From the NCBI GenBank assembly GCA_012295225.1, contig WMKK01000005.1, forward strand, positions 6,958 to 70,957: a stretch of DNA of 64,000 bases, given 5' to 3'. Below are positions 38,375-47,746 of the stretch, piece after piece. The notes beneath the pieces are model-generated. The model searched no databases, was not told the origin of the DNA, and was given only the letters and a program-made list of their open reading frames with translations. Every line of letters starts with the position of its first letter. Positions within the stretch are counted from its first letter, which is position 1. The position numbers and the translations under genes were made by a program. This DNA comes from Ostreococcus mediterraneus. Its lineage: Eukaryota > Chlorophyta > Mamiellophyceae > Mamiellales > Bathycoccaceae.

Positions 38375-39526
38375 TTACATTTCGAAGTTTGACACTGGGA
38401 TAATGATTTCGTTACGCCTCAGTAACGGATTTGTAAAAGGATCGTTGTACTGCGCGAGCGCCGCCGGACCGCTCGTTTGTAATCCGTCTCGAGCGGCGAA
38501 TTTACGCAATTGTTTCTCGACATCGTTTGCGGCTTCATCTGTGGCGATGCCAGAAAACTTTTTCGCAATGAACATGCCACCGCTTTCTTCCTTCAATTCT
38601 ACTGCGGCGCTCGTGCTAGCAGGTAATTTGTCCACCGACTCGTACTTGTCCTTGGACAAGACGAATTGCATGCGTCCGCTGTTAGTGAACACTGGCGTGG
38701 TCATCTCCATCTTCGCGCCGCCTTCATTCGCCTTGCCGAAAATATAACCAGCTAAAGAGTTGAATGACTGCCCGGCGGCTTGCGGATCCATTTTCGTCGG
38801 CGCACCATCCTTCATTTCGCGAACATCCACACCCGGGCCCGTCTCCGCGACCAAATACGAATCGTACTTTCGCACCTCGTAATCCGCAAACTTTTTCATC
38901 ACCGTATAACCTGGCGTTTCCAACGCAGGCGTTTGACTAAAGTCAAAAATCTGCTTCAGCACCTCGGCCACGCCCTCCGGAGACAAGTGCTTTTGGTTCT
39001 CAATCGAGTCCCACGTGTCGACGTGCGTCTTGACTTTTGTCGTCTCCGGGTCGATCCCCATGATGGACAACCCCGTGAACGTCAACGTCGGCTTCCACAT
39101 GAACGGAAACGCCGGCAGCCCCATTACCATCGTCCACCGCGTGCTGATTTCCCAAGGCCCAGTTTGATAAATGTCATGCATCGTATACGTCGGCTTGAAC
39201 ACCTCTCTCAACATGTCAATGTTAAACTTGTACCCGGCGAACGAATCATACTTTGTCAACGGATCCGTAAACGACACATCCGACGCATACAACGCCGCAT
39301 CGATCCCCTTCGCATCGAACAAATGCGTTAAATCCTCCGCCAACGCGCGTTTCAACGCCTCGCACGTCTCCGCGCTCATGCCATCGACCGCACCAAACGA
39401 TGACGTCGTCGTTGCTGACGACGCCTCTGCGCCCGCGCGCGCGTCGACCGCGCCACCGCGACGCCGCCGCGCGGCACCGCCACGAACGGCGTGAACGCCA
39501 CACCGCACCATCGTCGCCATCGCCAT
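38375..39526 (-). CDS. plastid SOUL haem-binding protein with DUF2358 domain
   Basis: Protein of 383 residues. A leader of about 45 residues (MAMATMVRCGVHAVRGGAAR onward) suggests plastid targeting. An N-terminal DUF2358 (NTF2-like) domain at about 55-185 contains ALKRALAEDLTHLFDAKGID and SDVSFTDPLTKYDSFAGY. A SOUL/haem-binding domain (about 195-383) contains YTVMKKFADYEVRKYDSYLV, SFNSLAGYIFGKANEG and KMEMTTPVFTN. The same two-domain order is found in plant HBP5-type proteins. SOUL proteins bind haem or porphyrins and some are in plastoglobules or eyespots. Three Met codons lie close together (39526, 39520, 39511), so the exact start is open. Confidence 0.92.
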   Translation of the reverse strand: MAMATMVRCGVHAVRGGAARRRRGGAVDARAGAEASSATTTSSFGAVDGMSAETCEALKRALAEDLTHLFDAKGIDAALYASDVSFTDPLTKYDSFAGYKFNIDMLREVFKPTYTMHDIYQTGPWEISTRWTMVMGLPAFPFMWKPTLTFTGLSIMGIDPETTKVKTHVDTWDSIENQKHLSPEGVAEVLKQIFDFSQTPALETPGYTVMKKFADYEVRKYDSYLVAETGPGVDVREMKDGAPTKMDPQAAGQSFNSLAGYIFGKANEGGAKMEMTTPVFTNSGRMQFVLSKDKYESVDKLPASTSAAVELKEESGGMFIAKKFSGIATDEAANDVEKQLRKFAARDGLQTSGPAALAQYNDPFTNPLLRRNEIIIPVSNFEM

Positions 39527-39632
39527 CGTCGTCGTCGCCGTCGTCCGTCCGTCGTCGTCCGGCGTCTGCGAGTGGCGCGCGCGCGTGCCCAGGGCGACGA
39601 TGGCGCCGAAACTCGTTCGGACATTCGGCGTC

Positions 39633-39679
39633 AGGGTGCCTGGTTTTGACGCACATCGTTTGAAAATTCCAGGCACCCT
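39633..39679. repeat. inverted repeat AGGGTGCCTGG / CCAGGCACCCT in divergent promoter
   Basis: Two perfect 11-base arms (39633-39643 and 39669-39679), with 25 bases between them, lie in the 245-base spacer between the SOUL gene and the helicase-like gene. A further copy, CCAGGCACCC, occurs at 43129-43138, about 60 bases upstream of the MSH gene. This suggests a shared regulatory site. Confidence 0.65.
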
Positions 39680-39770
39680 CGGAACACCACCACACGCGCC
39701 CCGCGCGTCGTCGTCACACCGCGCCGCGCGACAGACGACGGACGACGACGCGCGAGACGGTGTTCGCGCG

Positions 39771-42700
39771 ATGTGGGGCGATGATGACCGCGGCGTCGTC
39801 GCCGACGGCGCGCTCACGGCGGAGGCGCACGAGGTGGTGACGCGCGTGGAGGATGCGCGGCGCGCATCGTTATCGTCGGCGGAAGCGCAGGGCGGGGATG
39901 TCGGAACCGACGACGACGACGATGGCGTTGATGACGGCGTCGATGATGGTGTCGATGATGGCGTGATCGCGATTGATGGGTTGCCGGGTGATCGAGATGT
40001 GCGGCGGGCGTCGATGTTGGATGCGTATGAAGATGCGCGTTCGGCGCTTGAGCGAGCCCACCAGGAAGGTAAACTGAATCACCTGCAGCTTGTGCAGAGG
40101 TGTGTTGAGCTGAACGACGAATATAAAAACTTCGGAATTGGACGCAGTATAACAGACATTCTTGATGCATATGTAAGAATTGTTGAGCCCGAGCCTCCCA
40201 CACGGAGCGAAATTCCTGAAGCATGTGTAAGAAGTCTTGAGGCCGAGTCGCCCGCACGGAGCGCGTCGTCTGGAGGCTGGGGATCGGATGATGATTTTGT
40301 CTATGATACCGAGAGTGAAAGCGATGCTGACGATGATAGTGATTACGATTACGATTCTGATGATGACGTGCAAGTGACGCAAGAGATTGATTCGCAAGAG
40401 ATTGATGATATCGAGGAGCAGTTGCAAGCGACTCAGCTCGAGCCGAGTCAGCCTGAGGATGTCGAGGAGACACAAGCAGGGGACGACGCGATGGATGATG
40501 TTGTGGCCGTGTCGGCACCGGTGCGTGCAGATCAAGAACCAATTGGCTCAGTCGTGCGTCCTCCTGCATTCGCGCCTCCTCCTGCTTCTTCTGGCAATGA
40601 CGGCGCGGAGGATGATTTAATCGCGCAGTTGCGCGCGCTCACCGAAAAAGTGGCGGCGCAACTCGGCAGGTCTGTCGACGAGGTGAATGACGAAGTAGGG
40701 CGCCGACCTGGTGCGACGAGACGCGGGATTGCGGCTAATAGACAGCGCGACGACGACGATGACGAGTATGCCATCACCGCCGTGAATGTGAGGAGACCGT
40801 ACCGTCGGCGCGCACCAACGATAGTTCCTGGGCAGCGGACACTCGATGGTTTTATTCAACGAGGCGGCGTCAGAGCTCGCGACGACACCGCAGATGTGCA
40901 AGTCATGCGTAGACCCGTGCGGCGACGACGGATGGATATTCCCCGACCGCCAATACCGGAAAATGAAGAAGCGTTGTACGAACTTTGGGAAACGACAGCC
41001 AAACAACTCGTGCCAGAAAACGCGTCGGCGTACAGCAACTTTCTCTACGCGTTTGGTGATGACTCCGCAGAGGGCGTCGCGCATCGAAGGCAAGAGATGA
41101 TGATGGTTTGCAAAATGCTCTTCGAATACCGTCGAACGAAAAAACCTTTACAACCGATGATTCTGAAAGGCCGAGAACGCGAGGGTAAATCCGTGGCGCT
41201 ATTTTCAATCGCATTGGCGGCGCTGCTATCAGACATGCGCGTCGTCATACTTTGCGCGCCGAATAAAGTGGCTCCAATCGTCGACATGGTGTCGAAGCTC
41301 GAAAAAGCTGGATTTTCGAAGATGTTTAACACGCGGCACACGTTGTCGTCCAAAATGGCAGCCGATAACGGGATTGATTGCCCGCAGACAGGTGCAATTT
41401 TCGTCGCAGCTCTCGGGACTGTGGGAGATTTGAAAAAGGTTGACTCTTTCATCAAAGGGGAAAGACGAGAAGGTAAACTTACAGTCACGCTGATGGACGA
41501 GTGTGATGAAATTACACAAGGAAAAGGTTGCAACAATCTTTTGGTGGCGCATGATGTCGACCCGGATACATATCAGGAGTTCATTCCCGAGGCGCAGCGT
41601 GGAGAGGATGACCACAGTGCTGCGTTTGTCGAAAGTGACAGCCGCGCTGCGAAGCGACAGAAAAACAAGAATCAAATAGCGACAGCTTGCAAATTCGTGA
41701 AGGAAAAGCTTTTCCCGAGCGCACAAATTGTGGCCTGTAGCGCCACGCTTAGCGGGTTCATCTTGAATCCGATCGGTGTGTTCCATCACGATCGTGTGAC
41801 CGAAATCTTGAAAGTATGGCCCAAGCCTGGTTTCACTGGAATTGAGCGATTCAAAATTCCACAAGGATGCGAGCTCGATATCAATGGAAGCATGAGCGTG
41901 GACGATTTTGAAGAATCTGACGCTGTGCAAAGAATGCTGCATCGATTCTACAAGCGGCAAAATCATTGCGACGATACGCAACTCGCACCGATCCCAGGAA
42001 CAGGTGCGAATCCAGTCACGCTCCGAGGTATGCTATTTGTATCCGTTTCGACGAAAGTCAACGTATCCGGTGGCGTTCGCGATTTTGCAGACATCATCTG
42101 TTCCATGACGAATGAGTGGTGCGACGGCACAGACGCCAACAAGACGCTGTTCATATGCTACGTCGGCGCCCCGATGGTGTTTTTTGCGGGCCAGTGGAAA
42201 CAAGCGCAAAAAGGTGCAACTGTAGAGGATATATACAATCAAACGGCGAGTCGCACGCGACGAGGCGTTTTCGCCGGCGTCAGTCTCGAAGACGACGCGC
42301 CGTTCAGCTCAGTGTGTTCGCATTGCGTAGTGATTGGGTATAATCTCACGCGACGAGCCATGACGGCCGCGTTCACGCCAAAGGATGAGCCAAATGTGCT
42401 GTGCAAATTGCAGTACGTCATCTTCACAGCACCAAAAAAGTTGACCATCGATGCAGTGAGTCAACGCATCACGCGCGCGTCGCACGATTTCGCCCTCCAT
42501 GTCGTGCCAAGCGAGTACTCTGTTGACGTCGCCATTCGTTCCGAGCTGCTCGATCTACTTAAAAAGTATCGTGAGTTAGAAGATGACATGGTCGAAACGC
42601 AGCGCAAAGAACGTGCTATACACAGCATTTTCAGGAAGCAAATATGTGTGTATGATTCAGATCTCAGTGACGTGAGGGTGTCGAAACGCGGAATTTTTCT

Positions 42701-43037
42701 GACGGAACTCAGCGCGACCGGTCGCAGACAGTACTGGCGCGAACAACGTGAAGCCGATGTCGATGAAAATGAGTATCTCATAGGATTCAAGTCGTATCTC
42801 AAGTCTTACAAGTATGGACCAAACGTCGAGTCATACACAGAATCAACTATTGCGCAGTACTACTTCGAAATTCGACTCTATTTCATTTCTGACGCTGAGA
42901 TCGATCGAGTGGTCGAGTGCGTGAAAGTGAACGTCGAGCGCTTCGAAGGCGATAGAAGTTTGCTCAGAAATGGGAATGAACTCAACGCGGCGAGGCGATT
43001 CTTAGAGTACTACGAGAAAGAAGTCGCACCGGCGTGA
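39771..43037 (+). CDS. helicase-like P-loop ATPase with an acidic N-terminus and PIP-box-like motif
   Basis: Protein of 1088 residues, family uncertain. The first 330 residues are acidic and Asp-rich, with a short imperfect internal repeat near 130-165. QRTLDGFI (about 354-361) fits the PCNA-interacting consensus QxxLxxF. The motor follows: Walker A GREREGKS (about 467-474), Walker B LMDECDE (about 574), motif III ACSATLSG (about 656), and QRITRASHDF (about 897), like motif VI of superfamily 2. Together with VVIGYNLTRRAMTAAF before motif VI, the order recalls bacterial Z1-domain ATPases, but this is a weak match. Base composition after 41000 looks less GC-rich than neighbours. Start at 39771 (MWGDDDRG). 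Confidence 0.72.
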   Translation: MWGDDDRGVVADGALTAEAHEVVTRVEDARRASLSSAEAQGGDVGTDDDDDGVDDGVDDGVDDGVIAIDGLPGDRDVRRASMLDAYEDARSALERAHQEGKLNHLQLVQRCVELNDEYKNFGIGRSITDILDAYVRIVEPEPPTRSEIPEACVRSLEAESPARSASSGGWGSDDDFVYDTESESDADDDSDYDYDSDDDVQVTQEIDSQEIDDIEEQLQATQLEPSQPEDVEETQAGDDAMDDVVAVSAPVRADQEPIGSVVRPPAFAPPPASSGNDGAEDDLIAQLRALTEKVAAQLGRSVDEVNDEVGRRPGATRRGIAANRQRDDDDDEYAITAVNVRRPYRRRAPTIVPGQRTLDGFIQRGGVRARDDTADVQVMRRPVRRRRMDIPRPPIPENEEALYELWETTAKQLVPENASAYSNFLYAFGDDSAEGVAHRRQEMMMVCKMLFEYRRTKKPLQPMILKGREREGKSVALFSIALAALLSDMRVVILCAPNKVAPIVDMVSKLEKAGFSKMFNTRHTLSSKMAADNGIDCPQTGAIFVAALGTVGDLKKVDSFIKGERREGKLTVTLMDECDEITQGKGCNNLLVAHDVDPDTYQEFIPEAQRGEDDHSAAFVESDSRAAKRQKNKNQIATACKFVKEKLFPSAQIVACSATLSGFILNPIGVFHHDRVTEILKVWPKPGFTGIERFKIPQGCELDINGSMSVDDFEESDAVQRMLHRFYKRQNHCDDTQLAPIPGTGANPVTLRGMLFVSVSTKVNVSGGVRDFADIICSMTNEWCDGTDANKTLFICYVGAPMVFFAGQWKQAQKGATVEDIYNQTASRTRRGVFAGVSLEDDAPFSSVCSHCVVIGYNLTRRAMTAAFTPKDEPNVLCKLQYVIFTAPKKLTIDAVSQRITRASHDFALHVVPSEYSVDVAIRSELLDLLKKYRELEDDMVETQRKERAIHSIFRKQICVYDSDLSDVRVSKRGIFLTELSATGRRQYWREQREADVDENEYLIGFKSYLKSYKYGPNVESYTESTIAQYYFEIRLYFISDAEIDRVVECVKVNVERFEGDRSLLRNGNELNAARRFLEYYEKEVAPA

Positions 43038-43190
43038 TTAATCCCCCATGAATAATAATAACACAAGAATACAGTACTGTACTGTACTGCACATCGTCAT
43101 CATCGCGCGCGTCCCGGGACAAACCAAACCAGGCACCCACAACCACCGCCAGGCGTCACTCCTCGCCTCGCACCCTCTCCCTCGCGCGCC

Positions 43191-46100
43191 ATGGTGGCGT
43201 CCTCGCGCGCGACGTCCGACGCGCGCGACCCACCGCGCGCGTTCGCACCGCCACCGCCGCCGCGCGCGCGCGACCGGCGTCTCGGCGTCGTCGCGCCGGC
43301 GGCGTTCTCGGACCGCCCGACGACGATGCTGATGCGATTCAACGTCACCGATGACGACGACGACGACGGCATGGATGACGATATCGATCGCCGACACCGC
43401 CGACGCACGCTCATGCGCGCGAAACTCACCACCACCGCACGCGGCGGCGCGGCTGACGCGAGTGACGTGTTCGCCGACGGGGACGTCGCGGATGATTTTG
43501 CGCGCGTCGCCAAGTCGCCCGCGTTCATCGTGGATCCACGCGACGCGCGCGGACGGCGCATTCCTCGCGATGCGCTAGGGCGCGTCTATCGTTTATCTCA
43601 CGCCCTCGCGCGCGCGCGGTTCGATCCATCGAGCGTGAGCGTGAGTGCGCACGATATGAAGGCGCTCAAGGGTGCGTTTCACGCCCAGTTTTGGATGATT
43701 AAACGCGCGTACGTCGATTGCGTGGTTCTCGTGAAACATGGTTCCTTTTTCAACGCGTTCGACATCGATGCGGACGTTGGACATGAGATTGGATTGCGAC
43801 AGAGCGGAGGGAACTCTGGGTTTATGCGTAAGGTTGGGTTTCCGTGCACGCAATTTGATGAGTGGGCGGCAAAGTTGCTCGCGTTGGGGTACTCTGTCGC
43901 GCGCGTGGAGCAAATGGATGAGGATGAACATGCGTCGAAACGGTCGAGTAAGGTGATGAAGCGCGAGTGCTGTGAAATTTTAACGCCATCGATCGAACGC
44001 GGGTTGACGCAGAGCGAGCACGCTTTGTATTTCTTGGCCATTGCGGAGGGAGAGGATGGTTCGATCGGCGCGTGCGCGTTTGACGCGGCGTCGTCGACGG
44101 GGGCGATTGGGCGAGTGTCATTGGAAGAGTTGGCGACGGTTTTGGTGACGTATGATCCACGAGAGGTGGTGATTTCTGAAACATTGAATGACGACGCGCG
44201 GAAGGTTTTGGTGACGCATGGGCGAAGTGCTGCGAGCGGTCACGCGAATTGCGTGTTACGCGTGCTCGAGCGCGGCGGCTCGACGTTGCCTCCGATTACG
44301 CGGCCAAACGTGTTGAGCGCAGTGAAACATTTTAGCGGCAGTGGGATGAACGGTAAAGAGGACGACGCGTCGATGGCGTCTGTGCCTGCCATTCTGTGCA
44401 AGGCGAGTGATGTTGAATTGCAGGCTGTGGCGTATGCGATGCGGCACCTCGCGTGGGTCGGCGTCTGCGAAGACGTCTTCGCACGCGTGACGTTCACGAA
44501 TCTCGTATCCAGCGCCGCCGACAACAACGCAGCGGAAACGACGTCAAATGTCAGCCCCTCAGCTTTTGCACTTTCTCGCGATTTGACGTTCATGAAGCTC
44601 GATGGTGACGCGATTAAAAGCTTGCACATTCTTACTGGCGATACTGGAAAGCTCGCCGGTTCTCTGTTTGCTTTTTTAAATCAGACGTTCACCGCGCCAG
44701 GACGACGACGCTTACGTCAATGGCTCGTTCGTCCGTTACGTGATGTGAGTGCTATCAATGCGCGCCTAGACGTCGTTCAAGAACTCTCTCGTGACCCTTT
44801 CCTCTTGCAATCTCTCCGCGACGCGTTGAAGCACATCAAGGTGGACTATGAGCGAACGTTCAACAAAGCCGCGCGCTTGGCCATCAAGGCGGTGAAAACA
44901 TTCAATATTGTTCGATTTAATCAAACGTTGACGCCCGAAGTCGATGCCATGGGATTGAAAAATCTTGGGCCGAGTGGCGCGCAAACGCTCGACGATATCT
45001 TGTTAGACGCCGTGAACATGGTAAACTTTTGGGCCATGTACGGCAACGACATGCTCGACTTTACCAAGGCGCTCGATGGTTTGATTGACATTTGTGACGT
45101 CGTGCACGTTGTCGCCCACATTTCTGAAAAGAATGTTTCTATCGCTGGTCTCGTTCGTGATTTACACGGCGCGCGTGATTTCTTGCGCCAACTTCGATCG
45201 TCTTTAGTCGTCACCGCCGTGACGAAGAAGAAATTTGAGGTTGCGCCGTCGACTGACGTCTTCGTCGAGTACGCTGACGCGATGGAAGAAGCGATTCGCG
45301 AGCGCAAGCAAGACCCACTCCAGCGAATGCAAGCCGAACGTCAGCGTAAGCAAATCAAAAGTTTGCACTTGGTGTTGAGCGACGACGACGACGATGCGAA
45401 TCTTCCCGAACAAGACGCCGACGACCGTGCCGATATCGCCGCGGCGAATGCGTTCACAGAGGTGATGCACGCGTTTGCAGAAGAACTACCGCGATTCGAG
45501 CGCGTCGTGAGCGCGATGTGTGATTTGGACGTATTACAAAGTTTTGCGACGACGTGTGCGTCTGCGCGTGGTTCTATTGGATTTACTCGACCAAACTTTT
45601 CATCCGCGCCAAACGCGCTCGAGTTGACACGGTCGTGGCATCCATTGTTACGTCCTTCAATCGTGGACAAGGCGAAGAGAATCACGCACAACGCCGGCAT
45701 CGTCGAGAACAACATTTCTATGGAAGTGCCGTTCACGCTTCTCACTGGCCCGAATATGTCTGGAAAATCCTCGTTATTGCGACAAATTGCGTTGACTGTG
45801 ATCTTGGCACAAATTGGATGCTACGTTCCGTGCTCGATGTCGTCGATTTCTATTTGCGACGCCATCATGACGCGCATCGGCGGCGACGACAATTTGGCTA
45901 ACGGCGTGAGCACGTTTTTGAACGAAATGAACGGCACGGCGAAAATATTAACGGACATTACGCCGAGCACACTCGTCATTCTCGACGAGCTCGGTCGAGG
46001 TACGAGCACGCTCGATGGTTACGCCATCGCGTTCGCCGTCGCCCATCATTTGACATCTTCATCTTCTTCAGCTCGCGTGTTGTTCGCCACACACTACCAC

Positions 46101-46553
46101 GATTTGATTCAAGATTTGTCCGCGTGCAATGGCGCTGAAAATGCGCCACAGCACTCGTTCAAGGCGTATCACATAGGTGTAGAATCTACGCGAGGCGCGC
46201 TTCGATTTACGTACAAGCTCGAGCGAGGCGCCGCGCCTCTCGGCTCGTGTGCGCTCAATGTCGCTCGCTTAGCTGGTTTTCCACCCGGAATTTTGACTCG
46301 TGCTGCACACGTCGCGCACACTGTCAATTTCAACCGCGCCAGCGGTGCGGCGGTGGACGGAGACAACCGCGCAATTTCATCCTACGTCCCGCCTGAGCAA
46401 TTGTTGTCCCAACGCGAACACGTCGCGCTTCACGCGTTGTGCTCAGATGCCGCCGTCTGCGGCGACGCCGAAGCGCTCGGCGATGGCGCTGCGTGGGCAC
46501 GTGCGTTTTATGCCCTTTGGCTCGAGTGCAGCGCGCTCGCGCGCAAGTCTTGA
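43191..46553 (+). CDS. MutS homologue of the MSH6/MSH7 group, divergent mismatch-recognition motif
   Basis: Protein of 1120 residues. The N-terminal 120 residues are disordered and Arg/Asp-rich, without an obvious PIP box or PWWP domain. The mismatch-binding domain begins near 150 (FHAQFWMIKRAYVDCVVLVK) and carries GSFFNAFDIDADVG. In MSH6 and bacterial MutS this is GKFYELF, with the essential Phe-x-Glu; here it is F186-F187-N188. Connector, lever and clamp domains follow, with a low-complexity Asp patch near 730. The ATPase has Walker A GPNMSGKSSLLRQ (about 853) and Walker B LVILDELGRGTSTLDGYA (about 930). It would pair with MSH2. GFPCTQFDEWAAKLLALGYS and VARVEQMD point to MSH6/MSH7 rather than MSH3. 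Confidence 0.87.
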   Translation: MVASSRATSDARDPPRAFAPPPPPRARDRRLGVVAPAAFSDRPTTMLMRFNVTDDDDDDGMDDDIDRRHRRRTLMRAKLTTTARGGAADASDVFADGDVADDFARVAKSPAFIVDPRDARGRRIPRDALGRVYRLSHALARARFDPSSVSVSAHDMKALKGAFHAQFWMIKRAYVDCVVLVKHGSFFNAFDIDADVGHEIGLRQSGGNSGFMRKVGFPCTQFDEWAAKLLALGYSVARVEQMDEDEHASKRSSKVMKRECCEILTPSIERGLTQSEHALYFLAIAEGEDGSIGACAFDAASSTGAIGRVSLEELATVLVTYDPREVVISETLNDDARKVLVTHGRSAASGHANCVLRVLERGGSTLPPITRPNVLSAVKHFSGSGMNGKEDDASMASVPAILCKASDVELQAVAYAMRHLAWVGVCEDVFARVTFTNLVSSAADNNAAETTSNVSPSAFALSRDLTFMKLDGDAIKSLHILTGDTGKLAGSLFAFLNQTFTAPGRRRLRQWLVRPLRDVSAINARLDVVQELSRDPFLLQSLRDALKHIKVDYERTFNKAARLAIKAVKTFNIVRFNQTLTPEVDAMGLKNLGPSGAQTLDDILLDAVNMVNFWAMYGNDMLDFTKALDGLIDICDVVHVVAHISEKNVSIAGLVRDLHGARDFLRQLRSSLVVTAVTKKKFEVAPSTDVFVEYADAMEEAIRERKQDPLQRMQAERQRKQIKSLHLVLSDDDDDANLPEQDADDRADIAAANAFTEVMHAFAEELPRFERVVSAMCDLDVLQSFATTCASARGSIGFTRPNFSSAPNALELTRSWHPLLRPSIVDKAKRITHNAGIVENNISMEVPFTLLTGPNMSGKSSLLRQIALTVILAQIGCYVPCSMSSISICDAIMTRIGGDDNLANGVSTFLNEMNGTAKILTDITPSTLVILDELGRGTSTLDGYAIAFAVAHHLTSSSSSARVLFATHYHDLIQDLSACNGAENAPQHSFKAYHIGVESTRGALRFTYKLERGAAPLGSCALNVARLAGFPPGILTRAAHVAHTVNFNRASGAAVDGDNRAISSYVPPEQLLSQREHVALHALCSDAAVCGDAEALGDGAAWARAFYALWLECSALARKS

Positions 46554-46681
46554 ATGAATGTATGTATGATTTTTATGGTTAGCCGTGTTGCGGTTGACTG
46601 AGTTTGTAAATTTGTAAATAACAGAATGTTGTGGGTTACCGAAGCACACGTCACATTTCTGCACGCGTGACCGTGAGCCAA

Positions 46682-47638
46682 ATGTCAAGGATGGGAGTTA
46701 CGGTCTCGAGCGCGACGATTGCGGTGTCCACATCGCGCGCCCACATGTCTCGACGTCGTCTCGCGTCGCGCCAGAGAGCACCGCGCGTCGTCGTCCCGCG
46801 CGCGGAGCCCGACGACGCTGAAAACGACATCACGAGCGCTGATTACCGCGTGCTTCAGAAACGCATGGGTGAGATTCGCGCGCGTGAAGCATCGCTAGAT
46901 ATCATACCCATCGTTGTTCTGGATTCAACCGTCCCAAAGCAACGCCTGCCGTTGACGTTCGAGAGCGGCAACGCGAGAAGAAACTTGAACGCCGGTACGT
47001 GGTTGGGCGAGGATATCGAGCTCGGGCAGCGTTTCGGCATGCTTGGACAAGCCCCTAGCAACGGTCAAATCCTACCAAATGGCGTCTTGTGCGAAGTGAC
47101 GCGGTTGATGCTGAGACCGAGTGGTGAAACCTTAGTTGAGCTCACGGCGACGAGACGCTTTAAAATTTACGGGCAACCGTTCGAGGACGAGAAGAACGAC
47201 ATGCGACCGTCGGCGCGGGTGATTTGGATAGACGACAGTAGCGGTGCTGGGCAGCAAATGGTCGCTGAAGATGCTGAAGTGGACAATGCGTCGACAAATC
47301 CTCGCGAATTCACTGCTGAAGCGCGCGAAGTTGCGCGCGAAATTCCTCGGCTCGTCGAGGAGTGGCTCGCTCTCGTCATCTCGCGCCGACGGGAGCGTCA
47401 GCCAGATCAATTGAAATTAATCCAATCGCACATTGGCCCCATGCCCGATGCGTTGAATCAGCCTGCTGAGCTCGCGTGCTGGGTTGCGGCGCTCATAAAC
47501 CCGATACCGGCGCTTGGCGTTGCTTATGAAATCAGACCAGCCATCCTGTTGGCACCGACGGTTTCAGACATGATTGGCATCGCCAGTAAAGGATTGTTGC
47601 TTTCCATTGAGAAGCTCAGGCAAGGTCCAGAATTGTAA
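46682..47638 (+). CDS. LON N-terminal-domain protein, plastid-type leader
   Basis: Protein of 318 residues. A Ser/Arg-rich leader (1-40, ending APRVVVPRAEPDD) suggests organelle import. The rest is a free-standing LON substrate-binding domain, with IIPIVVLDSTVPKQRLPLTF, FGMLGQAPSNGQILPNGVLC, VELTATRRFKI and the helical end QPAELACWVAALINPIPALG. No ATPase or protease domain is present. Plants and algae have such stand-alone LON-domain proteins in plastids; their function is poorly known. The first ATG is at 46682. The stop is about 110 bases from the start of the proteasome alpha-6 gene. Confidence 0.88.
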   Translation: MSRMGVTVSSATIAVSTSRAHMSRRRLASRQRAPRVVVPRAEPDDAENDITSADYRVLQKRMGEIRAREASLDIIPIVVLDSTVPKQRLPLTFESGNARRNLNAGTWLGEDIELGQRFGMLGQAPSNGQILPNGVLCEVTRLMLRPSGETLVELTATRRFKIYGQPFEDEKNDMRPSARVIWIDDSSGAGQQMVAEDAEVDNASTNPREFTAEAREVAREIPRLVEEWLALVISRRRERQPDQLKLIQSHIGPMPDALNQPAELACWVAALINPIPALGVAYEIRPAILLAPTVSDMIGIASKGLLLSIEKLRQGPEL

Positions 47639-47746
47639 TTTATGCGCTTAGCATCGCTCGCATTATTGCCGACACTGTCGCAGCGGCGATATGAAACCGC
47701 TCGCGCCGGCTTCACTCGTCCTCACAGTTGAACGCGCGTCGCCACC

